Shown here: one piece after another, positions 23,170 to 36,069 of the stretch
Layout of the letters: the number at the start of each line of letters is the position of its first letter
How positions within the stretch are numbered: the first letter of the stretch is position 1
Assembly (NCBI GenBank): GCA_021234155.1
Contig: JAJEKV010000050.1
Coordinates: 1,443,675-1,507,674, forward strand
Source of the DNA: Isoetes taiwanensis
Taxonomy: Eukaryota > Streptophyta > Lycopodiopsida > Isoetales > Isoetaceae
DNA length: 64,000 nt
Direction of reading: 5' to 3'
Translations under genes and position numbers: made by a program
The notes under the pieces: generated by a model
Databases searched by the model: none
The model's input: the letters and a program-made list of their open reading frames with translations, nothing else
What the model was told of the DNA's origin: nothing

Positions 23170-26100
23170 GAAGTGTTAATGTTTTTTTTGGTTCATTGTA
23201 TCCTGGCATATTCCTAAAAATATGCCAGATTTAGGATCCAGACATGTCTCAGCCCCATATATTTAAAAATGCTCGCCATACAACAAGTAATAAGTAATAT
23301 GTACAAAAATATGTGTTACGAAGAAGAATACATGGCCCTAGACCATTGCAAGCACACTTGACATAGCCATGCATTTGAGAAGAAACCCAAAGCATAGCGT
23401 TCTGCTGGCCAAAGAAATTTGTGCAAGCAGCAGAAAATCCAGACCATAGCGGTGAAGAAACGACGGATTGTGCAAGCAGCCCTTGACTACCCTTCTATAG
23501 TCTAGATCAAATTTTATAGCTTCCAAAAAACTAATAAAAGGACATAACTGATGACCCCTAACAAGTTTTACAAAATATCAAACCCCGGAATCCATCAATC
23601 CAAGATCGGGCCTCTACACTTCCAAATAGACTGCGCGTAATCCCCGAAATTATCAAAGAGGTTTAAGATTATGGTGAGGTTGTCTAGAAAGGTATGCCTG
23701 ATACGAAGTGGAATCCAAATCCAAACTCACAATAGCAACAAATACCAAGCATGAAATCCACTGAAAATGGATTTCGTGGCTATTTCAATCTCAAAACCAA
23801 GCCACCATATAAGCTTCTAATCCACTACCCACAACCCCAAACTGTATGCCATTCACCACATCCGTTAAGCAGTATCAGCCTGCATGTATAAGCTTCACGA
23901 TATCATCCATTCCAAGGAGTCTATTTGATGGTTTGCCTACATGCTCGTTGATTTATAGCCTCATATATATATATTCCTCCCACATCGAGCATTCCATTCT
24001 AAGACCATTGATATTATAACCAAATAAAAAACCGCTTCTTTCTACAACTATTACCAAAATCAGCAGAAACCCACAATTTCTAAGACCTAATGGGGTGTTA
24101 ATTACCTAGCTAAATTTGCTCATTTTAATGGTTTAGTGAGGCAGCATTCCATGTAGAACCCAATGGACCCCATTACGTCTTTTGCCAATATTGAGTCATC
24201 TCAGGAGTGTAACTAAAAGCCCACAAAGAATTATCGAAGATTGTGAACTAAAGTATAATGCAACAATGACATCTATTCATCTTCATGTGTTTCCATGTTG
24301 TGAGTGGTCTACTAAATTGCATACGATATATACTACAAATGTTCCTTCTGTTCCCTCGAACCTCCTCGTTGTGGCTCACTTCATATGCTTCGAGCAAAGA
24401 ACAGGCCCAAAAAACTCTCTTCCAGCTGCCTAACGGAAAAAAAAAAAAAAGGGCCTGGAAAGAAATAACCTTATTGTCAACATTGGCCATAAATAAGATG
24501 GCCTAGCAAATGCACTAATGAGTTGTGGTGCAGTTGCAGATTCTCTTTTCAAAAACCTAGATTATTGTTGTTTTTAGAGTGTCAAGTGTAAAAAATTACT
24601 GAAAAAATCAGATAATATTCTAAAACTAGCCTATCTGTAAAAATAACCATAAATATGTGCCGAAGAAAGAATCACAATATTTTTTATGAGAAATCTGAAG
24701 AACAAGATTGAATAGATTTTTCATTCATAGAAAACTATAGCTTTGCAAATAGCAATTAACATTGAATACTTTTAGATATCAAGAGGCACTTCTTTATAAG
24801 AACTTCATCTTCTTGTCCATTTTCTATATTTTTGCAAGTTATAGCAAGAACGTCGTCTTGATCCATATATTTTTCTAATCTATGGAGATCCTTAGAACAA
24901 TAATTCAGCAAAGTTGGTTGGATCACTTCTGTGTTGTTGATCAAATGTGCCTCAAGACCAAGCTCCTCATTTTCATTAGCCAGACTTTGAAGAGAACCAA
25001 TTGAAGGCTTGATGTGAGTTCTTAATGTCAATTACATTTTTAGGGTGCAATGACTTGTATAGTGCACAAAAATGAAAAACTATCCTATAACATTTTAAAC
25101 ACTAGAAAAAGTGCCCAGCGTTGCTGGGCTTTTCATCAAAGTACAAAATTGAAAGGTAATAAACAAGGTGAATTTTAAGTCGAGAACATCCTGGCAAAAG
25201 TTGTGTAAGTGAAACTACACTATTAGCCAAAGATTTCTCTTCCAAGCATTGGCTCTTCTTGCTATTTATCTTCAAACTTGCCTTGTAATTTAGATTCAAA
25301 AGCTTAGGGATTGGAATTGTTATCACACTTGCTCGCTTCTCACAAGCTACCACATGTAAAATTAACGAGCAAGAACCAAAGACATAGCTTGACTTTAAAA
25401 TTTGTACATGAAAACCCATATGGCTCCTATTTCCTTTCATCATCAAGGAAACATATCTCAATTCTTCTTCCTTCTAGGGCCTTTTTGTCTTTAACATTTG
25501 GACTAAAAACTCTTTAGGCTGCCTAACCTTCCCAAGGGAGTTTCGAGGGTCTTCACCTCTTTTCCCCTAAGGAGTTTCCCTCTTCTAGGAGGTTCCTTGT
25601 TCGATTTTAGTGGCTAGTCCATTGCTAGCAACATTAGAGATCTTGTGTTTCAAGTCTCAGTTCACAGTTCTATGGATGCCGCCAATGTAAGCATGACTTA
25701 AAAATCTATCTATCTATCTATCTATCTTACATCGCGATATCAAAAATGACAAATAAACTATTTTTTTCCCAATAAATATGTGAATAACATCTCAATTGTA
25801 CTTAGTAATTTCAAAAATCCTTTCTAAGGTGATGTGTAAGTCAAAAGAACATTGCTAAATATATGAATGTTTCTACATGTGGGGAAATAAATAGGGATTT
25901 GAGTTTTTTATTTTTGCATAAAAATTTAGCGAGAATGCAATGCTCAACCCTCATCATAAATCCATCTCTGCTTTTTCCCAAATTCCATCAATCATCTTTT
26001 AAAATAAGAACGTATCAATGTATCGCTTTGAGGTCACCCAATACACCAAGGAATTGCGCATATTCAATATCTCTTTGTGATAGATAAATCTTATTTAGCA

Positions 26101-29100
26101 AATTTAGATTGTCGAATGTGGAATATTAAGAGAATTTGCAGGTTTGAAGATATGCAAGAAAGGCTATGTCATTTTTCTTATGCAAAAGCTTCCAAAGCGA
26201 TTAATGTAATTGTTTGTCAAACGTGCTTTACATAAGATAAAATTAATGATGGTTCCAAACAATGCCTATTCTTTCTAAAGTCAAAAGCTTGCATGATTTG
26301 TATAATTTCGTAAACTTTGAACATATGGTCGATTGTTTAGGGTATCCTCGCTCGTGATCATCCGTCTGATCCACATAAAACAATTTGCATTCCACACATA
26401 CCCAAAGAAATCATTCCCAAATATCCAAAATGACCATCCAAAAATGAACACTGCCATGTATCCTCTACCATTTGCTCCATTCCCGAAAGTGCAGCTAATA
26501 TGAGACTACAGCCTTCTATGCAACACTCCTTACCTTAATGCGCATTTCAAGCATTTGATATAACCTTCTATATAATTTTTAACCCGTCCCTCCAAGATTT
26601 TGCCCTAATTTAAAATAATGGGTAAAGTTCATATCAAAGAATGCCTACAAAATGCGAAAATGCAAAAGATACATTGAAATTTAAAGTTTGATAATCAACA
26701 TAAACATGAGGCTCCTACCATTTTAGATCATAATTGGCACATTATTGTAATGCATTTTGGTGCCATCCGGGACACTCAAGGAACAATGTTGGAAGGCATA
26801 CACCTATAAGAAACATTTTGCATCAACATACATCATGGTCGAGCAAAGACTGCTTAAACGCAATGGCTACACACTTTACAATCACCCAATAGGAACTCCA
26901 TTCTGGACAAATACAAGTAAAACATCACAAATGGGCCCCATAATACATGGTAATCGCGAAAATGTAAGAGGAAGGGGTGGTAAGAAAAAGGAAGTACTGA
27001 GATTATAGAAGGAGATGTTGTTCAAGGGATTTCACGCCAGCGAAATGTGGGATGCCATTTAAGACTCTAATTTGAGACCTCGTAAGAAGCCATTTGTGAA
27101 TTCTGAGGGACATGATTTATTTCTCTGCGAGTATATCCGCGGATATGAGCTTATTTCGTGGTGTACAAAATGACAATCTCTCCAAGAGGAGTTTGAGATG
27201 GCTTCTTCATTTGTCCCAACACCGTAGTGTCCGCAATGGGCCATCTTTGTTTTCTCGCTTTGATGGAGAGAGACCCATGAGCTTGCATGATGTAGAACTG
27301 TATTAAAATGTGCAAGGAAAGAGCCGCCTTACCAATCGATGAGAATGTTATGTTGGTGAAATGAGTACGCCCAAACTTGTGCACTTTGAGAATCAATAGA
27401 TTAGGCTCTTTCGCAATTGACTAAATACATTCTTTCATAGCTGGCTCTAATCATATAATTCGTGCATCCAAGAAAACACCCAAAAGGAGCACCCAAAACA
27501 CTCTTCTAAACATTAAAAGAAAAAAGATGTTGAACCCATTCTTTGGGATGCATCTAAAAACATACATGTACACAACTTTCCCACAACCGCAAGAAGATGC
27601 ATTGTAGATTCTCACCTTTGCAAAACAACAAATCCTCGGAACTCAAATCTACCAAGATACTCACTCCAAAGGTTCATGCCTAGAATCGTAAGGCCTACCC
27701 CCATTTGTTGGAAGCAAGAGCGCTAGAAGAAAAGTAGTCACAAGAAGTCAAATGGTCAGATAATTACAAACCCTACAAGGACTTAGGGAATCTTTGTTGT
27801 TCTAATATAGTTGTCACATCAATGCAACCGCTTCTGCATTCAAACCGCCAAAAGCTCCATTATTATATTCATTCTTCAAAAAAAAAAAAAAGAAAACCGA
27901 CCCTCATAAAACCCTACCTAATATTTCTCCTTAGGATCAACCTCGCATAGCATATTCTAAGAGGTCAGACTAGACCTAAAACCAATACGTTTCAATGATG
28001 CCAAATGTCAGCCTAAATTGACCTATGTTGGAATTTATTGTGACAAAATGTCTACAACTTATATGAACATAAAGTATATGAATAACTAATCGCATGACAT
28101 ATCAAGGGTTTGCCGCCATTGATAAAACTAAACTCGGGCTCCCGCCTCTCACACACACAATAAGCATCGTGGAACTATGTTAGCACCTCATCCTTATTTT
28201 AATAAAGAGCCCTAGCCAATCTGATCTTAAGGAATTGGAAAAGCCCATGTCAAATCATCAGCTAACTATGAATGTACTAAGATTGTCTATAATACATCTC
28301 GTAATCAAAGATAATGGCATTGAATAACTGTCAAGTAAGAAAAAATACAACTATAAAAATGTATGCATGCAGCCTAGAAGCAAGCTCAAAACAGCCTCTA
28401 ATTAAAAGTTCTCAAACATTGAGAGCATTACCGATAAAGTGCACGTAGGCACCCTTGACTCATGAAATATCAACGTGATCGCTCTACCCAAAGTAGATCA
28501 AATGGAAACACTATCTCCATCTCTAGCTATCAGTATTTCAATAAGACTCCATGTTTACAATTGAGAGTTGAAGCCAGTAGATACGCCAATCAATATGCTA
28601 AAACCATTTCACAAAAAGTAAAGTGTTAATATGGCTATATCCTTTCGCACAAACCCCAATTCAAAAACTTGATCCTTCCCAAATAGCTCCTCACACTATT
28701 TAATAGATTGAACCACATGTGATGGGAAGATGGCAAAAGAGGAAAGTAAAGACTAAAAACAAAGTAGAAATACGTATTAAATATGTATGCGATTCTCAGA
28801 GCTAGATGGAGTTCCCGCCTTCAAGAACATATGAGTTTCGCTTTCAAGGACCTACAAATGCCTACAAAGAAAACTCAAAAACAATTTCAAGCAACCTGTA
28901 AGCGATTTCAAACCATAGTCTTTAGTCCGGTTGATGCTTCCTAAATCCTCTAATTCATGGATATGTTAACTCGAGTTTTTACATCTCGAAATAAGTAAAT
29001 GTCAAAGCTATTTGTTGGTCACTATCATCTAAATGATTTTTGGGCAAAGTAAAAACTCTAGGATTCTACTTGTGCTATGCAAAAAGTATAAATCATGCAC

Positions 29101-30950
29101 ATAAAAAAGGTTGGTTGGTTAAGAAGAGCAAGGGTAGTGCTTTGCCTCTTCCATACCAAGTATCCCTAGCTGAAAAAATTAAAAACTTGGAAACAATTAG
29201 ATGGTTCTAAGCATTCTATGTGATATCCAAGTCCTCGAAAAGGGAAGCAAGGAGTTGCCTTATATCATCATACTCATACCAAATGTATGTGAGCAACACC
29301 GGGTCGGGCTAATCGCCACTATAGCAATAGGTGGTTTATCACCGGACCTCACTACTTTTTATATAAAAGCATGTCAAGAAAATATATATCCCTATGGATA
29401 CAAAGTCGCATCAGACATAGATATATGTGAGACTCTAACGCCAGCCTCGGCATGAAACAACCGCGACCGAAGCAGCTTTGGACCATTTGTCGCAAGATTG
29501 ATAATTCAAATTTTATGGTTGCTTTCTCAAGGTTTAAAAATATCTCGCCATGCACAAAGGATTGTTTCCACTTACCAAGAATGGGCCTTAAAACGAAATT
29601 TAAATTATCATGTTCAATGCTATCAAGGATAGAACAACTAATTGAGTATTGTGGGGTACTCAAATCTTTTGCAATGGTTTATCTTGCAAAGATGACCCGA
29701 TTCGAACAAAGAGCAACTTAAAGATTTTTGCTTTTGTGTTCGTTGATTTCCCGTGATAAGGGCAATCGCCATGGTACAACTCTATATGATGCATTACGAA
29801 AGATGCTTCATTTTCTCTAGATAATACCCCACTCGGGAGATCAATCTCCACCTAACTTGGTAAACAACCAATCTATAGCAAGTTTCAAGTCTAATATGCA
29901 TTGTTTAAAATAGAAATCATCTCTTCCGTGATCGAATAGCCAAAGAATCGCGGAGACTGAAAAGAATTGTCTCAATGTAGTTTTTGATGCAAAATGCCTG
30001 AGTGTTGATTTATCATGGCATGGGCGATTATAAAGAATACCTCAAGAAAGATGATAGAAGGCATGGAGGCCTCATCGATGTCGGGTAGCAGAGCATGAAA
30101 TTTAAAGATCAAGTAGCCGAAAGTAAGTCCAATCGCTAAGTTAGTAGCCGCTTGGTAATGAAATATCTGGTGGTTTATTCCACCTAAATGTGCAACATGC
30201 AATGCACCAAAAGTGATTCCCCTAGACTATAACTCGTATTTTAAGCCCTAAATTGAAAAAAACGTGGAAGAATGCTTTACCGGGTCAAGATTGGGATCTA
30301 TCGAGCCATGTTTGGTTTGAAAACAGAGAATCAAAGACTCTCAAGAAAAAGATTCTAAGCAGTCAAGATTTGCACCATCCGGGATCTTCAAGGGAACCGA
30401 TTCCGTGGCTAGATCTTTGTCCCAATCAAAAGCATTATATAGAAGCATCTTTAACGCCCATATTGAAATCCTGTTGAATTCAAAACCTAACCGCACACTC
30501 CATCGCCATAGTCAGTGATTTTATGTGCAAGAAGTTGGTTATGCACACTGAGTATTAAATTTAATACGTAGTGCTAAATTAGGAAGCTTAGGTGCTGATC
30601 CCAAGAAAATCGCTCAATGCTGGTTTCTCTCTTTCTTCCTATGCATTAACCTGGGGAAGGACAAAATAATAACTAATTATTTAACTACCAAAAATGAAAA
30701 GTTGTGGGAAAAAAATTGACTACCGAGATGTCTCCAAGACAAACTACATTTTGTTTTATTACTATATATAGATGTCATCATAACATTATGAAATCAGTTG
30801 AATGATTTTCAACTAGTTGAACAATGCTCCTTCAAAACATATATATAATGCGCTTCTTTTTCTTATTTTCTCTGCTTTTGTAGCACTAATTTTTCTCGCC
30901 GCAATCCTTTTGGATATTTACATCCCACGTTGCTCAAAATGTTGTAGGTA
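23170..30950. other. No recognised gene; (ATCT)n at 25,704-25,727
   Basis: Nearly 8 kb without a domain I can name. Open frames of 60-119 codons are scattered on both strands (the longest is minus 25,102-25,461), without motifs or consistent splice sites. Simple features are an (ATCT)6 microsatellite at 25,704-25,727 and A runs near 24,437 and 27,879. The DNA is AT-rich and probably a mix of old, unrecognisable transposon remnants and intergenic sequence. Confidence 0.4.
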
Positions 30951-30960
30951 GGCCACATTC

Positions 30961-31278
30961 TTGTTATTATTGGTTATCGCTTTTATATCCTATACTTTCC
31001 TGAAGCTTCCCTCGTGGACACCGGTGGGGAGTGCTAGTGCTACCGCCCTAGCTAGTGCCATCTGGCAAAGTTGCTTGTGCCAAAGACAGCTCAAATTCAC
31101 ACTAAATTCAAGCACTTCACAATTAGATATGACACCACCAATAGATTCGCCTATCTCAAATTTCAGCTTAACAATGTCTCAGCTTTTAAAGCTGACATAT
31201 CGTGAAATGCATTCCATGGGCCTCTTCCCAAGATCAATATCTCTTATCTTCTCAGGAAGGATCAAGCTCCTGAAATAA
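30961..31278 (+). CDS. 105-codon open frame, unidentified
   Basis: The frame opens inside 'ttcttgttattattgg' and starts with a hydrophobic stretch ('LLLVIAFISYTFL') like a short membrane segment or signal anchor, followed by a Ser/Thr-rich part. No family is recognised. No splice donor or leader supports the start. It is listed because it is long for this region; chance is a real alternative. Confidence 0.15.
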   Translation: MLLLVIAFISYTFLKLPSWTPVGSASATALASAIWQSCLCQRQLKFTLNSSTSQLDMTPPIDSPISNFSLTMSQLLKLTYREMHSMGLFPRSISLIFSGRIKLLK

Positions 31279-32353
31279 TATTTCTCTCTTATTCTCAAGT
31301 AAATAGGCACCGGCTAATTACGCATCTTCCTCTCAAGAACAGTATTTATGGGCTTTCTCGCCAAGATCAATCGGCTTTTAAAACTTCTACAAATTTAACG
31401 ACCGGGAGGCTACCTTCTGGGGACGGGCCTAAAAAGTCTCAGAAAATTTCAATGCAAGCAATAACCATTTTGGTGGTTCAACAAGTGGATATGGCTCCGA
31501 AAGGCTCAATATTCAAGAAAGCAATGTATAAAGAAAGAAAGGCCTGCAGCCACTCCAAATGTATGAATCAGAAAAGCACACCTGACGTTATCATTCTCGT
31601 GAGAAACATGGAAAAATAACAAGAACTCGCGGATTTTTACTCAAGATTTCGCTAAAATATCAAGATCTTCGCAAAGAAATGATGCTCCATCATAGACATA
31701 AAAATTTCCGTACCACCAAATCTCTGCGAAGAAAAAACATGTTAGGACGATGCATTTCACAAAAATCATGCCAAAATCGAAAAGATAATCATCAAAATCG
31801 AAAGATAATCATAAACCTCCTAAAATAATGTAAAATGTCGGGGAATCGTCGATAAAAAGATGCCGGGCGCCACCAAAAATGTCTAAAAATTGAGGCGCTA
31901 CCAAAATGAACGTACAGACAAATTCAAGAACACACAAAAAGACTATCTAGCGAAAGCAAAAATGTTCCATTAAAGGAAGCTGCCAACGCACGCCATAGCT
32001 TCACCCATAGCAAAAATGTCCCAAAATTTGGCCACACGCATAAAATGTGGCTCACCCTCTAACATTTCGATCGCTAGGTTACGCGCCACCGGCTCGCCGC
32101 CCCAAGCTCGCCAGTGGCCTTACCCCGCTGTGAATGGCCTACCGTAACATTACCCCAACAAAATTTGACGCCGGCCGTTGTGGCTCTTTCCATTCGCTGT
32201 TCGAAGTAATCTCCGCTACAATTTTTGGAGCTCATATGGCAAGCACGGCTGCCTTGATCCCAGCCAAACAAACAAAATAGTCAAGCATCCATGTACCTGA
32301 TCAAACAGCAAATGCATTAGTCAGCTGATTCATGCATTTGGTAACAGATTGCC

Positions 32354-32753
32354 GTGATCCGCCATAGCGGGATGATCTGGATGGAGCCCTCCATCTCCAT
32401 TTCTTCCCACCGCATCTATTTCCTGCCGATCCAAAAGAGGGCTGCGGAGGTATGCGTATTTTGTGATGTGATTCTCCGGGTGGAAGTTTTAGCCTCCGCC
32501 TTCAATGAAGAATCCTGGCATAAAGTGGAAGGACATAGAAGCATGGAAGTGCTTTTCTCGCCGGGCCATAGTTTCTTTTGCCGCCATATTGAATGGCCAA
32601 TATGTTCTCCTTTGTTTTTATGCTTCTATGCCTTATGCGGATCATGTCGAAAAGAAAAAGATACTTCAAAGGAGGTGCCTGAGAGCCAAATCTCTTTCTA
32701 TTGCAGACCAAATGCTGCAGCATCTACTTCCTTCAAGTGAAGGCTTATGCTAG
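32354..32753 (+). CDS. Overlapping 128- and 82-codon open frames, unidentified
   Basis: Two plus-strand frames overlap (32,354-32,740 and 32,505-32,753), and both run through a somewhat GC-richer patch. The second contains 'LNGQYVLLCFYASMPYADH' and a basic tail. Neither matches a family I recognise. The overlap suggests a frame-shifted remnant rather than two genes, but this cannot be settled here. Confidence 0.18.
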
Positions 32754-33299
32754 TTCAATTCCAATCTAATTATTTGCATTATCTTCAAGACTTGAAGACT
32801 TGAATAATGTGCTCCCCGGCCATCGAACCGCTTCTTCCAAAGAGTTCGCTATGGCTTCAATGTATTTGAAGTTTATTTTCAAGAGGCGATGGCGTAATTA
32901 GTTTTTTGTTGTGTCCAATTTTAACTGGGTATTGTCCATGCCCCGGGGACAGATCTTCACAAGCAGTTATGCGCTCCAAAGACCGCACTTGTTATATCTA
33001 TTAATTGATCTACTATTCTCACACAACTTCGGGCTGCTTGCATCAAATTGCTGAATGAAATGAGCTTATGTTATATTCAAGTCCGTGCATAACATCCATA
33101 TCATCTACCTAACACAAATTAGAGTCACGCCCCTTTTTTCCTATAATAGTGTTAAAGGGGTGCCAATGTATGTTCTACCCACCATTCCGGCCGCTGCGTA
33201 TGGTTTTGTTTGATGTGTGCCCTTCGTGATTTCTCTTATGTTGGAGATTAAATAGATGCAAGTTCCTTGTTTGCGACGTTCTCTTGAGGTCAAGAATAA

Positions 33300-34940
33300 A
33301 TATCGGTTTTTGAAGAAAATTCAAGGCCATGTGAGCTTTTAAGAAAGTAGACTCAGATTCAAATTTAAGCCGAAGGCTTGTATTTTGTTTGTATTTGTTC
33401 GTTTGAGCTGAGATGTCTTTGTGCGTGCTTCAAATCGGGATGGCTTTAATGAACTGTGGGCGAGTAGTGGTATGTTAACAAAGGCTCGAATTTGACTGGC
33501 CCACCTTAATTTTCTAGGGACTGCAAAAATTTTATACCTTTCACAGGATGTGAAGTTCTTAAATCAAGCCTTTCAAATGCAATACAAAAATTTAAAATGA
33601 CAAAACCAATTTTTTTCCTAAAACAGATAGATACATAAAACAAAATATCTTTTTTCCATTATAAGTTCAACAAATGTTATGTACGAAGTTCTCATGAGGC
33701 CATCAAATAAAATAATACGCTTTTAAAGTCTAAAATCAATCACAAAAACTTATTCGTACCTTCTTTGCTTCTCGCTTCGTATCAAATCCTCTTGTAAATA
33801 TGCTTGCCACCTTATGCTTTCAATGGTTCACATTCCACAATGATATTACTACGCATTGGGCGCCAAGAGTATCTAAGTTCATGCTCGATCTTTATAGCAC
33901 TTTAATAGCATTTTTGACTCGAGAAACCTCTTCACAAGAGGCCGTGGCTTCCGTGAATGACCATACAACATTGCCATAATTTCATCAATGCCGAAAATCG
34001 GGTTCCACCAACTCACCACACACGCCCATTTTCATCTCTACAAATACCCAAGCCACAAATCCCTTCTCGCAAGGCAAAACAATCAATTAGCCTCTAGCAT
34101 TTTCACCCTTCTTAATTAAGGGAAAAATGCGCAACACAGCGATACCTATGATCTTCTTCCTCGATTTTGTACATTCATTCAAGGCTGGATAATCGCGATC
34201 ACTCTTGACCCATCCTTTTGTAATGTGATTGTCCTTCTTGAATTCAATGCAATCTTCAATGGCATCTCGCATCTATCCTCACTGCAATACCTTTAACTCT
34301 AAAAAGCCCATTTAGAATTTTCGCCCATTCATTTCTCCATTTCTTTTTTAGAACTAGAAGCAACACGATCTCCTCCAGCACCCGCCACAATAGAACCTCA
34401 ATAATTTCTATGGTCCGATTTGTCTCTTTTCAAGAACTAAACCTTTGTTGTTGCATTTCTCATCCCAGCAAAGAATAAAGACTTCTTTTATTTTGACTTA
34501 GCTTATAATAGCCAGAGAGTATAGACTGCATTCATCGCCTTTTCTCTTATTTTTCTTTAGAACATGTCGCGAAATCAAAATAGGAATCAAAATAGAATGA
34601 CTAAGAAAAAGCAAACTAAAGAAAAGCACAATAGAAGCTACTTTATGCAAAAAGCTTACGGTTCCTAGCCCATGGTTTGTTTCAGATCGCACTACCTTGA
34701 TGGGCTCAAATAGATTGCATTGCTTGATTGCCTCGATTGGGTGCATTTATTGTACTTTAAGATGCATGCACAATGGTTTGTTGGACAAATGACCTGATAG
34801 AAATACGATAATAGTTCTCGCTTCTCAGCATTATTCCAAAAGAAGTGAGACTGGTTCTCATGGTAAAGGCTTACCCTAATAAATGCGATTCTAATTTGAG
34901 AACCACTTTGAAGTGCTGGAAAGTCCTATTTACTTAATTC
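33300..34940. other. No recognised gene
   Basis: Short open frames on both strands carry no domain. No repeat array was noticed. Confidence 0.35.
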
Positions 34941-34951
34941 TATCCGCTAAA

Positions 34952-35170
34952 TCAAAAGGAAAGTAAACTTATAAGCTTGGAGCCTGAGGAATCTCCCGCT
35001 CTGATCCTATCTCGTAGAATGCATGAATGAAACCCATCAATGTGAGAGTCGGGCCGATACAAAACCACCTTCCCACAAAAATCCCATGTACGCCTTGCTG
35101 GGCAGCTCACATAAACCGATTCGCATGAACCTGTGGAACTCCTCATCTGCTGAGGTGAGCTTTGATGAAA
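34952..35170 (-). CDS. Protein-like minus-strand frame, unidentified
   Basis: The 64-codon frame reads '..WDFCGKVVLYRPDSHIDG' and continues 'FHSCILRDRIRAGDSSG'. It is richer in G and C than its surroundings and has balanced amino-acid use, more like a real exon or transposon coding fragment than chance. I cannot name the family. No intact start or splice chain was identified. Confidence 0.22.
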   Translation of the reverse strand, partial: FHQSSPQQMRSSTGSCESVYVSCPARRTWDFCGKVVLYRPDSHIDGFHSCILRDRIRAGDSSGSKLISLLSF

Positions 35171-35676
35171 CCGTGAACTCGATTCAAGTTCCCGATAAGC
35201 TTTGATTTATCCACCAAGCCCATGATTTAATGTGGAAACGCGATCAAGGCACACCTCTAAGTGAAGCCTCCTGTGGTTCGATTCTCCGGGCTCCACGGGA
35301 ATTCTCACAAAGATTCGGGATGCAGATCGATGTTGTGAGCGATTTTACTCAAAGATCTCGATTTGCAGGCAAGTAAAAGACAAACCCAAGAACCCAAGAA
35401 CTCAATGTGATTTCTACGTCAAGTTAGCTGCTCTGCATCAAGATTCCGTGAATTGTTTTGAATTATTAAAGTATAGTTCTTGAACTAGCAATTTAGATAG
35501 GGTTCGTTGGTTGGTGGTCCGGCTAATGGTATTTTAATGTATAATAAGAGGAAAAAATCCTGGATGGTTGGTGAGATCACGAATTTGGAATGTGTTTGTA
35601 ATTATATCATGCATACCGTATAAGATATTATGTAAATTTATATCAATATAATATACAAAAATGACTCCGCATTTCT

Positions 35677-35901
35677 CTATTCCCCTCGGCCTTCAAAATG
35701 ACTTAGCATGTCTTGTACTTCTGTTCTTCTATGACGCGACAGTTCAATTGTGGCCTGCTTGCCATATGAAATTTTTTCACCCGCTTTGACTCCGCAAAAT
35801 CCAAAAACAGCATGCCGCCAAATTCGAAAGCCCCGCATAGCTTCCGTTTTTATGATATGCCACATAAGAGTGTTTTTTCTTTTTAGAGACTGCACAATCA
35901 T
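35677..35901 (-). CDS. 74-codon minus-strand frame, unidentified
   Basis: The frame includes 'GFRIWRHAVFGFCGVKAG' and ends in a charged stretch. No domain is recognised. It lies next to other short fragments and may belong to the same unidentified decayed element as the frame at 34,952-35,170. Confidence 0.15.
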   Translation of the reverse strand: MIVQSLKRKNTLMWHIIKTEAMRGFRIWRHAVFGFCGVKAGEKISYGKQATIELSRHRRTEVQDMLSHFEGRGE

Positions 35902-35986
35902 GAATAATTAGTGTGTGGTAATGGTGAGAACACGCGGTGGAAATGGCCCCTCGATTACATTCTTTTCACATAGAAAATAAAATTTT

Positions 35987-36061
35987 GATTAGCACCGGTC
36001 AATTAGTGAAAGTCAAACCGTAAAAATAAATTGATAGCACCGGCCGAAATAATGAAAGTCA
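35987..36061. repeat. 46 bp tandem duplication
   Basis: The word 'gat.agcaccgg.c.aa.ta.tgaaagtca' occurs at 35,987 and again at 36,033, so the unit is 46 bp and the copies have diverged slightly. Confidence 0.8.
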
Positions 36062-36069
36062 GTTTTCTT

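Noticed and set aside
23003-23217. Open frames on both strands across the (ATCC)n tract
   Set aside because: They translate only the tetranucleotide repeat; a repeat of period 4 with no stop codon opens all frames.
35255-35310. tRNA-like 'tggttcgattctccgg' stretch
   Set aside because: It resembles a T-arm, but no matching acceptor, D-arm or anticodon arm could be folded around it.
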